Program-made: the position numbers and the translations under genes
The notes under the pieces: generated by a model
Told to the model about the DNA's origin: nothing
Seen by the model: the letters and a program-made list of their open reading frames with translations, nothing else
Database searches by the model: none
In this document: piece after piece, positions 54,590-62,424 of the stretch
How the letters are laid out: each line of letters opens with the position of its first letter
How positions within the stretch are numbered: position 1 is the first letter of the stretch
NCBI RefSeq assembly: GCF_024701975.1
Contig: NZ_JANLNM010000011.1
Span: 96,058 to 160,057, forward strand
Origin: Variovorax sp. ZS18.2.2
Lineage (GTDB): Bacteria; Pseudomonadota; Gammaproteobacteria; Burkholderiales; Burkholderiaceae_C
DNA: 64,000 nt
Reading direction: 5' to 3'

Positions 54590-54795
54590 GCCATCTCCTC
54601 GTGTTTGAAGCCGGCATCTTAGAGGCGGCGCGTTGAGGGAACAACTCGTTCATGCGTTACGGCACTGAGAGTGCTCGCGCGTGCACTCAGTCAGGTGCCG
54701 GGCTGCTATTGCGTGCTGGATCTGCGCGGCGCGCTCGCGCTCGGGGGATGTGTCGAGGAGGTTCAAAATGCGTGTTCCAACAGACGGAGGCGGGA

Positions 54796-54981
54796 ATGGA
54801 TTTCTTCAACAACGTGCGGTTGTCGTTGACTGCCGCGGGGCCAGCTGCCGTTATTTGCGTGCTGACCATCTGCATCACGCTGCTGGGCCTGTTCGGCTCT
54901 GGACCGCTCGCGAACGGCGCAATGAGTATCCTCGCCATCGGTTTCGGCGGGACGGTTTTCTCCCTTGGCACGAGGAATTAG
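54796..54981 (+). CDS. Small membrane protein
   Basis: The 61-residue protein MDFFNNVRLSLTAAGPAAVI... has one strong hydrophobic segment (CVLTICITLLGLF) and a second weaker one (MSILAIGFGGTVFSLG), so two membrane helices are likely. GGAGGCGGGA stands just before the ATG. The next gene begins immediately after its TAG. No family recognised. The longer upstream frame on the same strand has poor codon quality and is not included. Confidence 0.6.
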   Translation: MDFFNNVRLSLTAAGPAAVICVLTICITLLGLFGSGPLANGAMSILAIGFGGTVFSLGTRN

Positions 54982-55221
54982 GTGAGCAAGCCCACCCGCA
55001 CCGCTGAGCAACTGCAGCAGATGCTGGTTCAGCGCATCGAGAACCTGCCGGGCCTTCGCGGCCAGCAGACGGACGTTCACCGCGGCGGGGTGATCGGCAT
55101 CCCTTCCGAGGAAGGTGGCCCGAACTGGACGGTTCGTGTGGTCAGCGACCGAGGAACGCACCGGGCCGACATCGCGCAGATCATTCGCACGCTGCAGGGG
55201 CAGTTCGATTTGGAGGACTGA
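54982..55221 (+). CDS. Small unknown protein
   Basis: The 79-residue protein starts with the GTG directly after the stop of the preceding small membrane protein. It contains TRTAEQLQQMLVQRIENLPG and ends IIRTLQGQFDLED, with a beta-hairpin-like centre (GGPNWTVRVVSDRGTHRAD). It is a soluble alpha/beta protein of the kind seen in prophage accessory regions, and I do not recognise it. Coupling with the membrane protein suggests joint action. Confidence 0.65.
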   Translation: MSKPTRTAEQLQQMLVQRIENLPGLRGQQTDVHRGGVIGIPSEEGGPNWTVRVVSDRGTHRADIAQIIRTLQGQFDLED

Positions 55222-55275
55222 GCCGGAGGTGGCCTCGCCGCGCGCTACGATGCGCGCCAAACGAGGAGAAGTGAA

Positions 55276-55881
55276 ATGCCTGCGCCCGAGTACTGCCTTC
55301 TGTGGATTGACTGGTGGCCACTGTGCATGAACAAAGCGGAATGGTCGGGCTGGGTCCAAGCCATCTTTTCTGTCGTCGCGATTCTTGCTGCCTTCGCCAT
55401 CTCGGAGATTCAACAATCGCGACATCGAAAAGCATCCAACGAGCAACGTTGGGAGGCTCGCTTTGCCCTGACGCGGGCTTGCTATCTGACTTGTGACGAG
55501 GCGGTGCAGACGATCGGCTACGTTGCCCGCAAATTTAACGAGCGCTTGGGGAAGCGATTGCGTCTGAGATCCGAACGTGTTGCCGAGCTTCTCGCGACGA
55601 TCCAAACGCTTCTGGGCAAGGATGTTCCGCCAGAAGTTCTGCGCGATGTGCTGACGATCCAGCGTGAGCTTTCCTACACCCTTGTCGCGCTGATTCAACT
55701 GCAGACCGCTCAGGTGACCTACGATCGGTGGGTGAAAGCGGAGGCGCGTGCGAAGAGCGTCTCCGATGCTCTTGCGAGGCTGAGAAAGCAACACAACATC
55801 TCTCAGTGGGTCACCAGTGGCGACGCTGAAAGAGTGCTTGCACAGCCTCTGTCGTTCGATGAGATGGAGTACGTTGATTAG
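55276..55881 (+). CDS. Membrane-anchored coiled-coil-like protein
   Basis: The 201-residue protein has one membrane segment near the N-terminus (WVQAIFSVVAILAAFAI) and a long cytoplasmic, helix-rich tail with Leu/Val heptads (VAELLATIQTLLGKDVPPEV, VLTIQRELSYTLVALIQLQ). GAGGAGAAG precedes the ATG at 55276. The family is not recognised; short proteins of this shape occur in many prophages. Nothing else of about 55,882-56,030 is coding as far as I can tell; it holds only tiny frames. Confidence 0.6.
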   Translation: MPAPEYCLLWIDWWPLCMNKAEWSGWVQAIFSVVAILAAFAISEIQQSRHRKASNEQRWEARFALTRACYLTCDEAVQTIGYVARKFNERLGKRLRLRSERVAELLATIQTLLGKDVPPEVLRDVLTIQRELSYTLVALIQLQTAQVTYDRWVKAEARAKSVSDALARLRKQHNISQWVTSGDAERVLAQPLSFDEMEYVD

Positions 55882-56030
55882 TTGCATTACTCTCATGCGA
55901 CGCCTCCGGGCATGGTGAGAGCCATGGCCACGTCGCGCACCCAGATCGGCTGGGCCGACAGCATGAAGGTCATCGCCGCGCCAGGCCGGCAGCAGCGTGG
56001 CGCCTGCCAGGCGCTTAGAAAGCTCGCGCA

Positions 56031-56285
56031 TCAGCGAGACACGCCGGCCTTTCTATAGCCGCTGTTCTTGGGTGGCAACAGATCCGACACTGGTCGACTC
56101 TCTGCCCACTCTTCGACTTCGCGCAGCAGCCAGCCAACGCGCCGACCCGACAGGACCCGCGGCTTCGGAAATTCGCTTTCGCGCTCTAGCCTCTCCACGG
56201 TCGTTTCCGACAACGTGAGCATCGCGGCCACGCTGGCCTTGTCCAAGAAAAGTGGCCGGATGTTATCGCGAATTTCGCTGCGCAC
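56031..56285 (-). CDS. AlpA-type DNA-binding protein
   Basis: The 84-residue protein has the AlpA/MerR-like helix-turn-helix (LDKASVAAMLTLSETTVERL, then GWLLREVEEWAESRPVSDLL) and ends LPPKNSGYRKAG. GTG at 56285 directly follows the TGA of the broken gene upstream. Members act as excisionase activators or regulators in P4-like elements. It is closely related in layout and tail to the gene at 59354-59614. Confidence 0.7.
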   Translation of the reverse strand: MRSEIRDNIRPLFLDKASVAAMLTLSETTVERLERESEFPKPRVLSGRRVGWLLREVEEWAESRPVSDLLPPKNSGYRKAGVSR

Positions 56286-57453
56286 TCACGCCTCAATGTC
56301 GAACGATTTCAGCCTGCCCGGAAGTGGGCAGATGTCGTCCGCCACGTCGAGCGCCCAAGCGCACCATCGCGCCCTCTCATGCTGAGCTGGCCGACCGTCA
56401 ACGGGCTCGTCTGCTATGGCCCGCACATAGTCGCGGATCCGCTGTGCCTGCTGCCAGTTGGTGACCTCGCTCAGCAGGCCCTCGCGCTTGGCCTTCTCGG
56501 CGGCGCGTTCAGCTGCTTCGATTGCCAACTGCTCGCGCTCAGCTGCCGCCGCGATGGTGCGGAGGCGTTGCTGCTCTTCTTCGGCCTCCCACTGCTTTAC
56601 CTTCTCTCGTGCGCTCACGACCGATCGATAGAGGCGACACAAGAACCGGTTGAGCTGACTCTCGAGCTTGTTGTCGGCGTCGCCAGTGACGGTGAAATCT
56701 GGCAGCGCATCGCGCGAGACGTTGAAAGCCAATTCACCGGCTTGCCGCTCGCGCACCATCAAATGGAAAGTTGCCTTCGGAAGTGAAAGGCGGAATCTGC
56801 TTCCTTTTTCTCCGAAGCCGACGCTGAATCCGCGTACTTCGCACGCCAAGAAGAGCGCGTTGACGAGGCTCAGCGCCCGCTCCCGTCGCTTCCGTCACTT
56901 GGAGGCAGCCCGCGAACCGAGGATGGCGGAGGGTGTCAGAGTCCAGGTGTCTGTACTTGAGATAGTCGAAGTTGGGCTCCCATACTCCGCGCGCTGCAAG
57001 CTTCTCTCGCTTTTCCGTCGCTTTGTCTCGCTCTTCGATCTCTCTTGCGCGCTGAAGGATTGCCTCGTGCAGTACTCCTCGCAGGGGCTCGATGGCCTTG
57101 TGCCAAACCTCTGTCGAGGCCGGCACGATGATGTGGTGCCGCGGAGACGCTTCGAACGCCAGGCGTTCCTTCAGCCACGTTTGGTCGTCCGGGTCGACGT
57201 GCTCGCGTGCTGTCGGTAGCGGTGGGTCACTGAAGAACGTGGTGCGCTCGGTCCTCGCCGGTAAGGCGATCTTACGGACCGGCTTGCCGGCTGCGACCTT
57301 GGCCCAGTGCCCGGCTGGCGGCAGTGGGATTTTCATTGACTGGCAGATCTTGCGCAGGCCGTTGTCTGATAGGCCATATCTCGGGCCAAGCGTCGACAGC
57401 GGTGTCGCCCAAACCTCCTCATAAAGCGCCTCGCGTTCGAACGTGTGAGCCAT
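56286..57453 (-). pseudogene. Frameshifted gene of the EREALYEEVW protein family
   Basis: The first frame starts MAHTFEREALYEEVWATPLS at 57453 and runs through GLSDNGLRKICQSMKIPLPP and WAKVAAGKPVRKI, then loses sense. The continuation is in another frame, from the stop at 56895-56897 down to 56286, beginning RRERALSLVNALFLACEVRG and continuing with EELAF- and REKVKQWEAEEEQQRLR-type helices. Together they give a normal about 390-residue protein of unknown function common in bacteria, with a helix-turn-helix start. One base must have been lost or gained between about 56,897 and 56,930; a sequencing error would look the same. Confidence 0.75.
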
Positions 57454-57703
57454 GCAAGCCTCCAAGTCAAGATTGGCACTCTGCCACAGGCGTATGGCAG
57501 TGCGAGCGGCCGCATCGGCCCAACCGCGGCCCTGGCATTCGACTTGAGCACTCAACCCGATAGGGAGGGGGTCAAGATGCTCAGCGAGCGGAAGGGCAAT
57601 CGCAAGAAGAAGATCGAGTGAACCTGAATAGGCACCCCAAGCGAGTGCTATCGAACTGCGGACCGCGCCTTCATACTGCGGGTTTCAAGGCAAGGGGGCG
57701 AGG

Positions 57704-58069
57704 ATGGATGCTGCAATCGCAGGGCTGCTGGGCACCGCGTTGGGAGCGGTGCTTGGCGCCGGAGGCGCGCTGGGCGCCGCCTGGATTCAACAGGGCCACC
57801 AGACACGTAGGGAGCGCCTGAAGGCCGCTGCAGACCTTGGGCTGGCGGACTTCAATCAGCGCGTCAAAGTGATCGAAAGGGATGGCGGGACGCTTGTTCC
57901 GCTATCGGTTTTTGTGGCGTATCACGCCGACGTGCTCGAGGTCATCGCAAAGGGGGCGTTTGACCCTGAGGCCGTCGCAGCAATCGACCGAAGGCAGATC
58001 GCTCTAGTTCAGGCGATCGAGGGCAGACCTAGCGGGCAGGCCATCAAAGAGGGCAAAAGCGCTAGGTAA
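57704..58069 (+). CDS. Small membrane-anchored protein
   Basis: The 121-residue protein has a glycine-rich membrane helix at the N-terminus (LLGTALGAVLGAGGALGAAW) followed by a basic stretch and a helical soluble part ending in GQAIKEGKSAR. The start has GGGGGCGAGG upstream. It resembles the membrane-anchored small proteins found in prophages and is not recognised further. The 250 bases on its left (57,454-57,703) carry no other gene. Confidence 0.6.
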   Translation: MDAAIAGLLGTALGAVLGAGGALGAAWIQQGHQTRRERLKAAADLGLADFNQRVKVIERDGGTLVPLSVFVAYHADVLEVIAKGAFDPEAVAAIDRRQIALVQAIEGRPSGQAIKEGKSAR

Positions 58070-58501
58070 TGCCCGTATGCTGAAGGCAGCTCTGGCAGTT
58101 CCCCAACCCTAGGGAGCTTGGTGCCGATCAAGGCCACTTGAGGTCCCCGGACGAAAGCCGGGATGCTGCGACCAGAGATCTCCTGAATTCTCAGGAGATT
58201 AGGTGCAGTTTCGCCACCCCAGCCGGGGCGCCCCAGTTTGCGCGTACCCGCAAAGCGAGGGCACCTTTGCGGCCCGATTTCGTCGGGTTGCAAATCCTGC
58301 CTCCCATCTCCTGCGATGCAGGAATCGGTAGCTCCCTTTTGAGCCCCGCAAAAGGGGGGCGCGAAACTGCACCCCAGCGTCTGTACGAGCGAGAAAAAGC
58401 GGCTGGATGACGACGATGCGTTGGCGTTCTCTGGGGCATAGCTGTTACTTTAGCTTGCGCCCCCTTGGAGCTTTCCGGCTGCTCCATGGCATGCTTTCAG
58501 G
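58070..58501. other. Gene-free stretch with inverted repeats
   Basis: Neither strand has a convincing gene in these 432 bases. Two dyads are visible: ATCTCCTGA-ATTC-TCAGGAGAT at 58178-58199, and TCCTGC-GAT-GCAGGA at 58309-58323, which share the core TCCTG/CAGGA. The stretch could hold operators or a small RNA for the neighbouring element genes; I cannot decide. Confidence 0.55.
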
Positions 58502-58786
58502 ATGACATCGCCAATGTTTCTCACAGATACTGAGATCGCGGAGATCTGTGCTCCCTTGAAGTCCCCGGCCGCGCAGAAGCGGTTCCTCATGTCGCTCGGC
58601 ATCGTGGTCAACGAGAAGCCAAACGGAAAGCCCTTGGTGGTGCGCTCGCACGTCGAATGGGTGCTGAGCGGACGTATCGGTCCAAGTACCGCGCCGGCAT
58701 TTGACCCTCGCACACAGCCGAACGTCGAGGGGATGCTTGAGCACCTCAGCAAGAGAAAGCTGAATCGGCCGAAGAAGGCGACTTGA
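58502..58786 (+). CDS. DUF4224-domain protein
   Basis: The 94-residue protein contains the DUF4224 pattern FLTDTEIAEICAPLKSPAAQ, SLGIVVNEKPNGKPLVVRS, then a basic tail LSKRKLNRPKKAT. Such proteins sit next to integrases or small regulators of phage-like elements and probably bind DNA. The start follows a short purine-rich site. Most of the tail is lysine-rich. Confidence 0.8.
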   Translation: MTSPMFLTDTEIAEICAPLKSPAAQKRFLMSLGIVVNEKPNGKPLVVRSHVEWVLSGRIGPSTAPAFDPRTQPNVEGMLEHLSKRKLNRPKKAT

Positions 58787-58882
58787 AACGAGAACGGCAT
58801 ACCGGACGGGCGGCCGCGCTGCAGCTGCGCCGCGGGATACCCGATCGACTAGGTCGACCCGCAGCTCGTACCCGCTGAATTC

Positions 58883-59236
58883 CTATCCGCCCAGCCCCTT
58901 TGCAAGCGTAGCTGCGTAGTAGCTCAACTCGTCCGCCAGTTCGTGGACGGAACTGCGCCAACTACTGCTCCTGGGGCTCGTATTCGTGGAGGCGCGCATG
59001 CCGATGTGCGCCGCACGCAGCGCAGCCTTGAACGTCGCGATGACCCAATCCTCTGCACCAAGCGGCGGCCGACGTTCGACTTCTTTGAGACGGCTGGCGA
59101 GGCCGTCCTTCAGCGACTTGTATTCGGCCTTCGCACCTTCTTCGTCTGCACGGTTGCTCGCAACGTCAGCGCCCAAATTCAACAGCGCATTCGCCCGATC
59201 TTCAAGCCGGCGAATCTCATCGAGCACTTCGCTCAT
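58883..59236 (-). CDS. Unknown helical protein
   Basis: The 117-residue protein begins MSEVLDEIRRLEDRANALLN and continues EEGAKAEYKSLKDGLASRLK, a clear amphipathic, coiled-coil-like pattern, followed by a small alpha-helical part ending ELSYYAATLAKGLGG. GAGGAGAC precedes its ATG. It is in the same direction as and 117 bases downstream of the AlpA-type gene at 59354, and I do not recognise it. Confidence 0.55.
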   Translation of the reverse strand: MSEVLDEIRRLEDRANALLNLGADVASNRADEEGAKAEYKSLKDGLASRLKEVERRPPLGAEDWVIATFKAALRAAHIGMRASTNTSPRSSSWRSSVHELADELSYYAATLAKGLGG

Positions 59237-59353
59237 GCGTCTCTCCTCGTCGTGTAGCCGGAAGTATCGCGCGGCTCACTCGTGCCCGCTGACGCCCCCT
59301 TTTCTTGGGGGCACGGCTGAGCACCGCTCTGCGCACGAGTGGCCACCGCGCCG

Positions 59354-59614
59354 TCAGGCCGGCGCACCGGCGCGACCGTAGCCGCTGTTTTTCGGCGGCA
59401 GGTGATCGGACTCTGGGCGTTCGCGGCCCCAGGCTTCCAGCTCTTCAACGAGCCAGGCGGTGCGTCCCTTGCTGACCTTGCGCGGCTTCGGAGCTTCACC
59501 CCTGGCTACCAGGTCTTCAAAGGTGCTCTCCCCGATGGCCAGGAACGCGGCGGCATCGGAGCGCGCGAGAAAGAGTGGCTTGATGGTGACGATCGATCGA
59601 CGTTCTTTGAGCAT
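59354..59614 (-). CDS. AlpA-type DNA-binding protein, second copy
   Basis: The 86-residue protein has the same plan as the gene at 56031: helix-turn-helix ARSDAAAFLAIGESTFEDLV, wing-like KPRKVSKGRTAWLVEELEAW and the tail LPPKNSGYGRAG. The ATG at 59614 faces an AT-rich control region with an inverted repeat shared with a plus-strand gene. Two such paralogues on the same strand, 3 kb apart, suggest a duplication within the element. Confidence 0.72.
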   Translation of the reverse strand: MLKERRSIVTIKPLFLARSDAAAFLAIGESTFEDLVARGEAPKPRKVSKGRTAWLVEELEAWGRERPESDHLPPKNSGYGRAGAPA

Positions 59615-59700
59615 GCCTGTACTTTAGGTCTGGAACATCGCAGACCCGATGTGCAGCGGCGGACGCCGGCACGGTCGAGGCCGCGAAGCTCAGGGTTTTC

Positions 59701-59757
59701 GTTAATAAAAGTACTGCCAATAAATCTTCTTTCGAAAATTAAACGCAGTACTATTAA
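59701..59757. promoter_or_regulatory. AT-rich divergent control region with inverted repeat
   Basis: AGTACTGC at 59710-59717 and GCAGTACT at 59745-59752 are perfect complements, with TTAAT outside both arms (GTTAATAAAA and ATTAATGC). The 27-base centre is AT-rich, unlike the rest of the window. It lies between the divergent starts at 59614 and 59780 and should contain promoters and an operator. Confidence 0.6.
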
Positions 59758-59779
59758 TGCAGCAACTGATGGGCAAAAG

Positions 59780-59965
59780 ATGACGAAGAAGGAAGCTGAG
59801 GAGTTGGCAAGAGGGCGCGGCCGACCGGCACTGCCGGAAGATCGAAAGGCGACCACCGGATCCCTCCGACTGACACCTGACCGTTGGGCCAAGCTGCGCC
59901 GGCTCGGTATGCCTTGGCTCAATAAGGCGATCGACAGGGCCAAGGAGCCCACGCCAGAGGAATGA
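59780..59965 (+). CDS. Small ribbon-helix-helix-like protein
   Basis: The 61-residue basic protein begins MTKKEAEELARGRGRPALPE and contains TTGSLRLTPDRWAKLRRLGM, the pattern of a short Arc/CopG-like strand followed by a helix. It probably binds DNA as a dimer, perhaps at the inverted repeat just upstream. GGCAAAAG is its weak ribosome site. The 132 bases after it (59,966-60,097) hold no convincing gene. Confidence 0.65.
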   Translation: MTKKEAEELARGRGRPALPEDRKATTGSLRLTPDRWAKLRRLGMPWLNKAIDRAKEPTPEE

Positions 59966-60097
59966 CCGCCGCGCCTCAGGGCGAGATGTGAGCAAGTTTG
60001 CGCGCATCAATCTGAGGCACAAAAGACGACGGCCCAAGGTGGTTGCACACCGAGGACCGTCTAACCACAACGTGCAAACCCTGAAAGGACGCACACC

Positions 60098-60454
60098 ATG
60101 GCTACGAAGATTATCGGGCAAGGCCTCGCGACGCCCGATCGCATCACCATCACGGAGTTGCCTCACGGGGCACGAGCGTTGATGGTCAGCATCGACCACG
60201 AAACCGGGCAGTTCAAGGTCCGGCCCATCGCCGAGATGGGCGACTCAGTCCTGAACATCGAGCGTGATCTGCTCAAGCACCTCAACGAATACCCGTACAG
60301 CATCGAATGGCTGGAGGTTCTGCGCGACTATTGCGACGGCCGCTTGAGTGCCAGAAAGGCTGCTCGCGAGCGCGGCGCGTTCATTACGCCCAACCCGCGC
60401 ACCGATTGGGACATGACATCCATCATCGCCGCTCGGGAGGTGAACAATGGCTAA
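60098..60454 (+). CDS. Unknown phage-type protein
   Basis: The 118-residue protein begins MATKIIGQGLATPDRITITE and has a middle VKVRPIAEMGDSVL-like strand region and an end DYCDGRLSARKAARERGAF. AAAGGA precedes the ATG. Its end overlaps the start of the next gene (60447), which in turn overlaps the third, so they form one unit. Family not recognised. Confidence 0.65.
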   Translation: MATKIIGQGLATPDRITITELPHGARALMVSIDHETGQFKVRPIAEMGDSVLNIERDLLKHLNEYPYSIEWLEVLRDYCDGRLSARKAARERGAFITPNPRTDWDMTSIIAAREVNNG

Positions 60455-60719
60455 GCGCGAACAGCCCCTCAACGCCGAACAGCTGCGCCTCGTACTACAG
60501 ACAGTGGCACTTCGGGCGGAAACCGCGCGGCAAGTCTTATCGCATGCCGGCGTCGATGAAGGGCCACGCACAGCAGCCATTGATGCCGTGGACGCGATCC
60601 TCGCCGGCATCGGCGCGATCGCAGATGGCCACTCGGGAGCTATCGCCATCGGTGACGCCGACCATTGGAACTTCGGTCCCAACTTCGCCGACGCCGGCAA
60701 GGAGGTGCAGCATGGCTGA
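60447..60719 (+). CDS. Small unknown protein
   Basis: The 90-residue helical protein (AEQLRLVLQTVALRAETARQ, IDAVDAILAGIGAIADGH) overlaps the end of the preceding gene by eight bases and the start of the following gene by eight bases. The tight overlaps are typical of a phage operon. Family not recognised. It is slightly acidic and has no signal or membrane part. Confidence 0.65.
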   Translation: MAKREQPLNAEQLRLVLQTVALRAETARQVLSHAGVDEGPRTAAIDAVDAILAGIGAIADGHSGAIAIGDADHWNFGPNFADAGKEVQHG

Positions 60720-61242
60720 TCGCACCCGTCTTTACCCCGGCGTTAGCTTCATGACGCATGGGTCCGGCTTCACGGACGCCAACCTGTTCGATGTCCCAGA
60801 CGAAGATTACTTCGACGGCTCGCTCACTGGCATCAAGGCAGCCTGGGAACTGCTGCACGCCGCCTCGAACGGGGATTTTGACGAAGGCGTAGCAACAGCT
60901 GTTCTTCGCAATGCCTTGGAAGAGGCTGCCCATGTGCTGGACAGCACCAGCAAGAGTCAAGTACCGAGCCGTCGCGGGGCTGCCGTTGGCTTCCTCGACG
61001 CGATGGCCGGTGCGCTCGCTGACGCGGTGAAAGCCTGGAATTTCAGACCTACTCTGACCCGCGACATTCGTGGATATGAGCAGTGCGCCGCAGGCCTGGT
61101 CGACGACATGAAGACTGCCAATGCGGCATTCATCGAGAGCATGAGCGGTAAGTCCGTGGCGAAGCGGAATGCGCGCCCTGGACGTCTTCGAACAAATGAC
61201 AGCGGGACGAGCTTCGGAGAGGCCGTGCCTGCGCAAGCATAG
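60712..61242 (+). CDS. Unknown protein of the same element operon
   Basis: The 176-residue protein starts MADRTRLYPGVSFMTHGSGF, has an acidic DVPDEDYFDGS loop and a helical stretch (AAWELLHAASNGDFDEGVAT, FLDAMAGALADAVKAWN), and ends with a low-complexity tail. GGAGG stands ahead of the ATG at 60712. It is the last gene of the 60098-61242 run. Family not recognised. Confidence 0.65.
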   Translation: MADRTRLYPGVSFMTHGSGFTDANLFDVPDEDYFDGSLTGIKAAWELLHAASNGDFDEGVATAVLRNALEEAAHVLDSTSKSQVPSRRGAAVGFLDAMAGALADAVKAWNFRPTLTRDIRGYEQCAAGLVDDMKTANAAFIESMSGKSVAKRNARPGRLRTNDSGTSFGEAVPAQA

Positions 61243-61346
61243 CTGGGCGCAATGTATTCTTGCTGTGGCCAGCCCTAGGCTGATCCCCGAAACCCCGTTT
61301 CCCTGACGGGCTGGGCTGGCACTTGTTCCAGGGGCGCGAGGGACGC

Positions 61347-62060
61347 ATGGGTGATTCTGACAATACAAACGCCAAGACTGCCATCTTGACCGTGCTGCTA
61401 TGGCATCTCGAGGACATTCCTTTGGCGTTGCAGAGTTTTCGCACGCCCGAACACCATGCCTTATCTGCGCAGGATATCGATGGCTGTATGGCTGCGCTTG
61501 ATGAACGCCCTGATCTTGGTGATCTGTGGATCGCAGAGTTGCTGAGGCAGGTGCGTGAAGAGTCTGTGCTGAGACTAGATGACGTGCCGAAAGAACTGCT
61601 TTGCTTCCTTCCGGCACGAAGGTTCACTGTGAGTGCTACCCGTATTGCTGCATATGTTCGCGTTCTGTACGTCGATCTGATTCGTCAACTTTTGTCGCTG
61701 ACGAATGCGGGAGAGTCAAAAGACTATCTCCGTTGTTTGACCTCCGTTCTTCGTATGCAAGAGATCGTGGGTCTCTTGCAGGGTCTCGTAGAGGGGTTCG
61801 GTTTGAACGAGAAACTGTCGGAGGCACGCCTTGAAGGCGCCCGTCGCGCGGCGCAAGGTCGTCGCCTAATCGGGGCATCAACGCGAGAACGGGTGCGCTT
61901 AGAAGCAGAGAAGCACAAGCACCTCACCAAAGGCGCTGCAGCTTTGGCCATCTCTGAACGTGTTCAGCTATCGGTAGATAGGGTGCGCAGACTGCTCTCA
62001 GAGCTTTACCCGCGTGGTGACTGGGTCGCATCGTCTGATGTGACCAGCCAGAACAGTTGA
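61347..62060 (+). CDS. Unknown protein with C-terminal helix-turn-helix
   Basis: The 237-residue protein starts MGDSDNTNAKTAILTVLLWH after GAGGGAC. The first 170 residues are helical with a long amphipathic part (RLDDVPKELLCFLPARRFTV, YVRVLYVDLIRQLLSLT). The end (KGAAALAISERVQLSVDRVR RLLSELYP) looks like a helix-turn-helix. Codon use is less G+C-rich than in the chromosome genes. Family not recognised; a regulator is the best guess. Confidence 0.65.
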   Translation: MGDSDNTNAKTAILTVLLWHLEDIPLALQSFRTPEHHALSAQDIDGCMAALDERPDLGDLWIAELLRQVREESVLRLDDVPKELLCFLPARRFTVSATRIAAYVRVLYVDLIRQLLSLTNAGESKDYLRCLTSVLRMQEIVGLLQGLVEGFGLNEKLSEARLEGARRAAQGRRLIGASTRERVRLEAEKHKHLTKGAAALAISERVQLSVDRVRRLLSELYPRGDWVASSDVTSQNS

Positions 62061-62069
62061 TGTGATGCG

Positions 62070-62087
62070 CCGCATCGGCTGATGCGG
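62070..62087 (+). terminator. Hairpin after the helix-turn-helix gene
   Basis: CCGCATC-GGCT-GATGCGG forms a 7-bp stem with four-base loop, nine bases after the stop at 62060. No T run follows, so it is only a possible terminator. Confidence 0.35.
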
Positions 62088-62119
62088 CATGGCTGAGAGT
62101 CGCGCATGCTCAGACGATA

Positions 62120-62163
62120 ACCCCTTCGCAAACAACGGCTGACAACGCCGTACACGAAGGGGT
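62120..62163 (+). promoter_or_regulatory. Hairpin that can hide a ribosome binding site
   Basis: ACCCCTTCG at 62120-62128 pairs with CGAAGGGGT at 62155-62163, and an inner stem ACGGC/GCCGT sits between them. The right arm GAAGGGG is the only good ribosome site of the AlpA-type gene starting at 62169. Formation of the stem would block that gene's translation. Confidence 0.55.
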
Positions 62164-62168
62164 AAGAG

Positions 62169-62414
62169 ATGTCGATTCTCAGAATGCCTGCGGTCAAGGC
62201 TGAAACGGGCCATCGCAGCCACGCTTCCATCTACACGCAGATCCGCGATGGACTGTTTACCAAGCCCGTGCCGATCGGAGAGCGTTCCGTAGGTTGGCCT
62301 GCCTACGAAGTGAAGGCGATCACGCAGTACCGCATTGCCGGCAAGACGGAAGACGAGATCCGCGCCCTAGTGATCCGCCTGCATGCCAAGCGCACCGAAC
62401 TGGTCATGGCCTGA
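62169..62414 (+). CDS. AlpA-family phage regulatory protein
   Basis: The 81-residue protein is a typical AlpA: RMPAVKAETGHRSHASIYTQ is the helix-turn-helix and FTKPVPIGERSVGWPAYEVK the wing. It is the third AlpA-like protein of the element and differs from the other two, which share a tail. The ribosome site lies in a hairpin. It may activate excision or replication genes downstream. Confidence 0.82.
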   Translation: MSILRMPAVKAETGHRSHASIYTQIRDGLFTKPVPIGERSVGWPAYEVKAITQYRIAGKTEDEIRALVIRLHAKRTELVMA

Positions 62415-62424
62415 GGTGATGACC

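Noticed and set aside
54652..54795. Upstream extension of the small membrane protein at 54796
   Set aside because: The extra 48 residues are Arg/Ala-rich without pattern, and a good ribosome site stands before 54796.
55882..56030. Tiny frames between the coiled-coil-like gene and the first AlpA gene
   Set aside because: Two very short minus-strand frames overlap in an ATGA fashion, but neither is longer than about 50 codons in a convincing form; they may be remnants only.
59988..60182. 64-codon plus-strand frame overlapping the 60098 gene
   Set aside because: Overlaps the better gene at 60098 by more than 80 bases, has no ribosome site and gives an Arg-rich shadow-like product.
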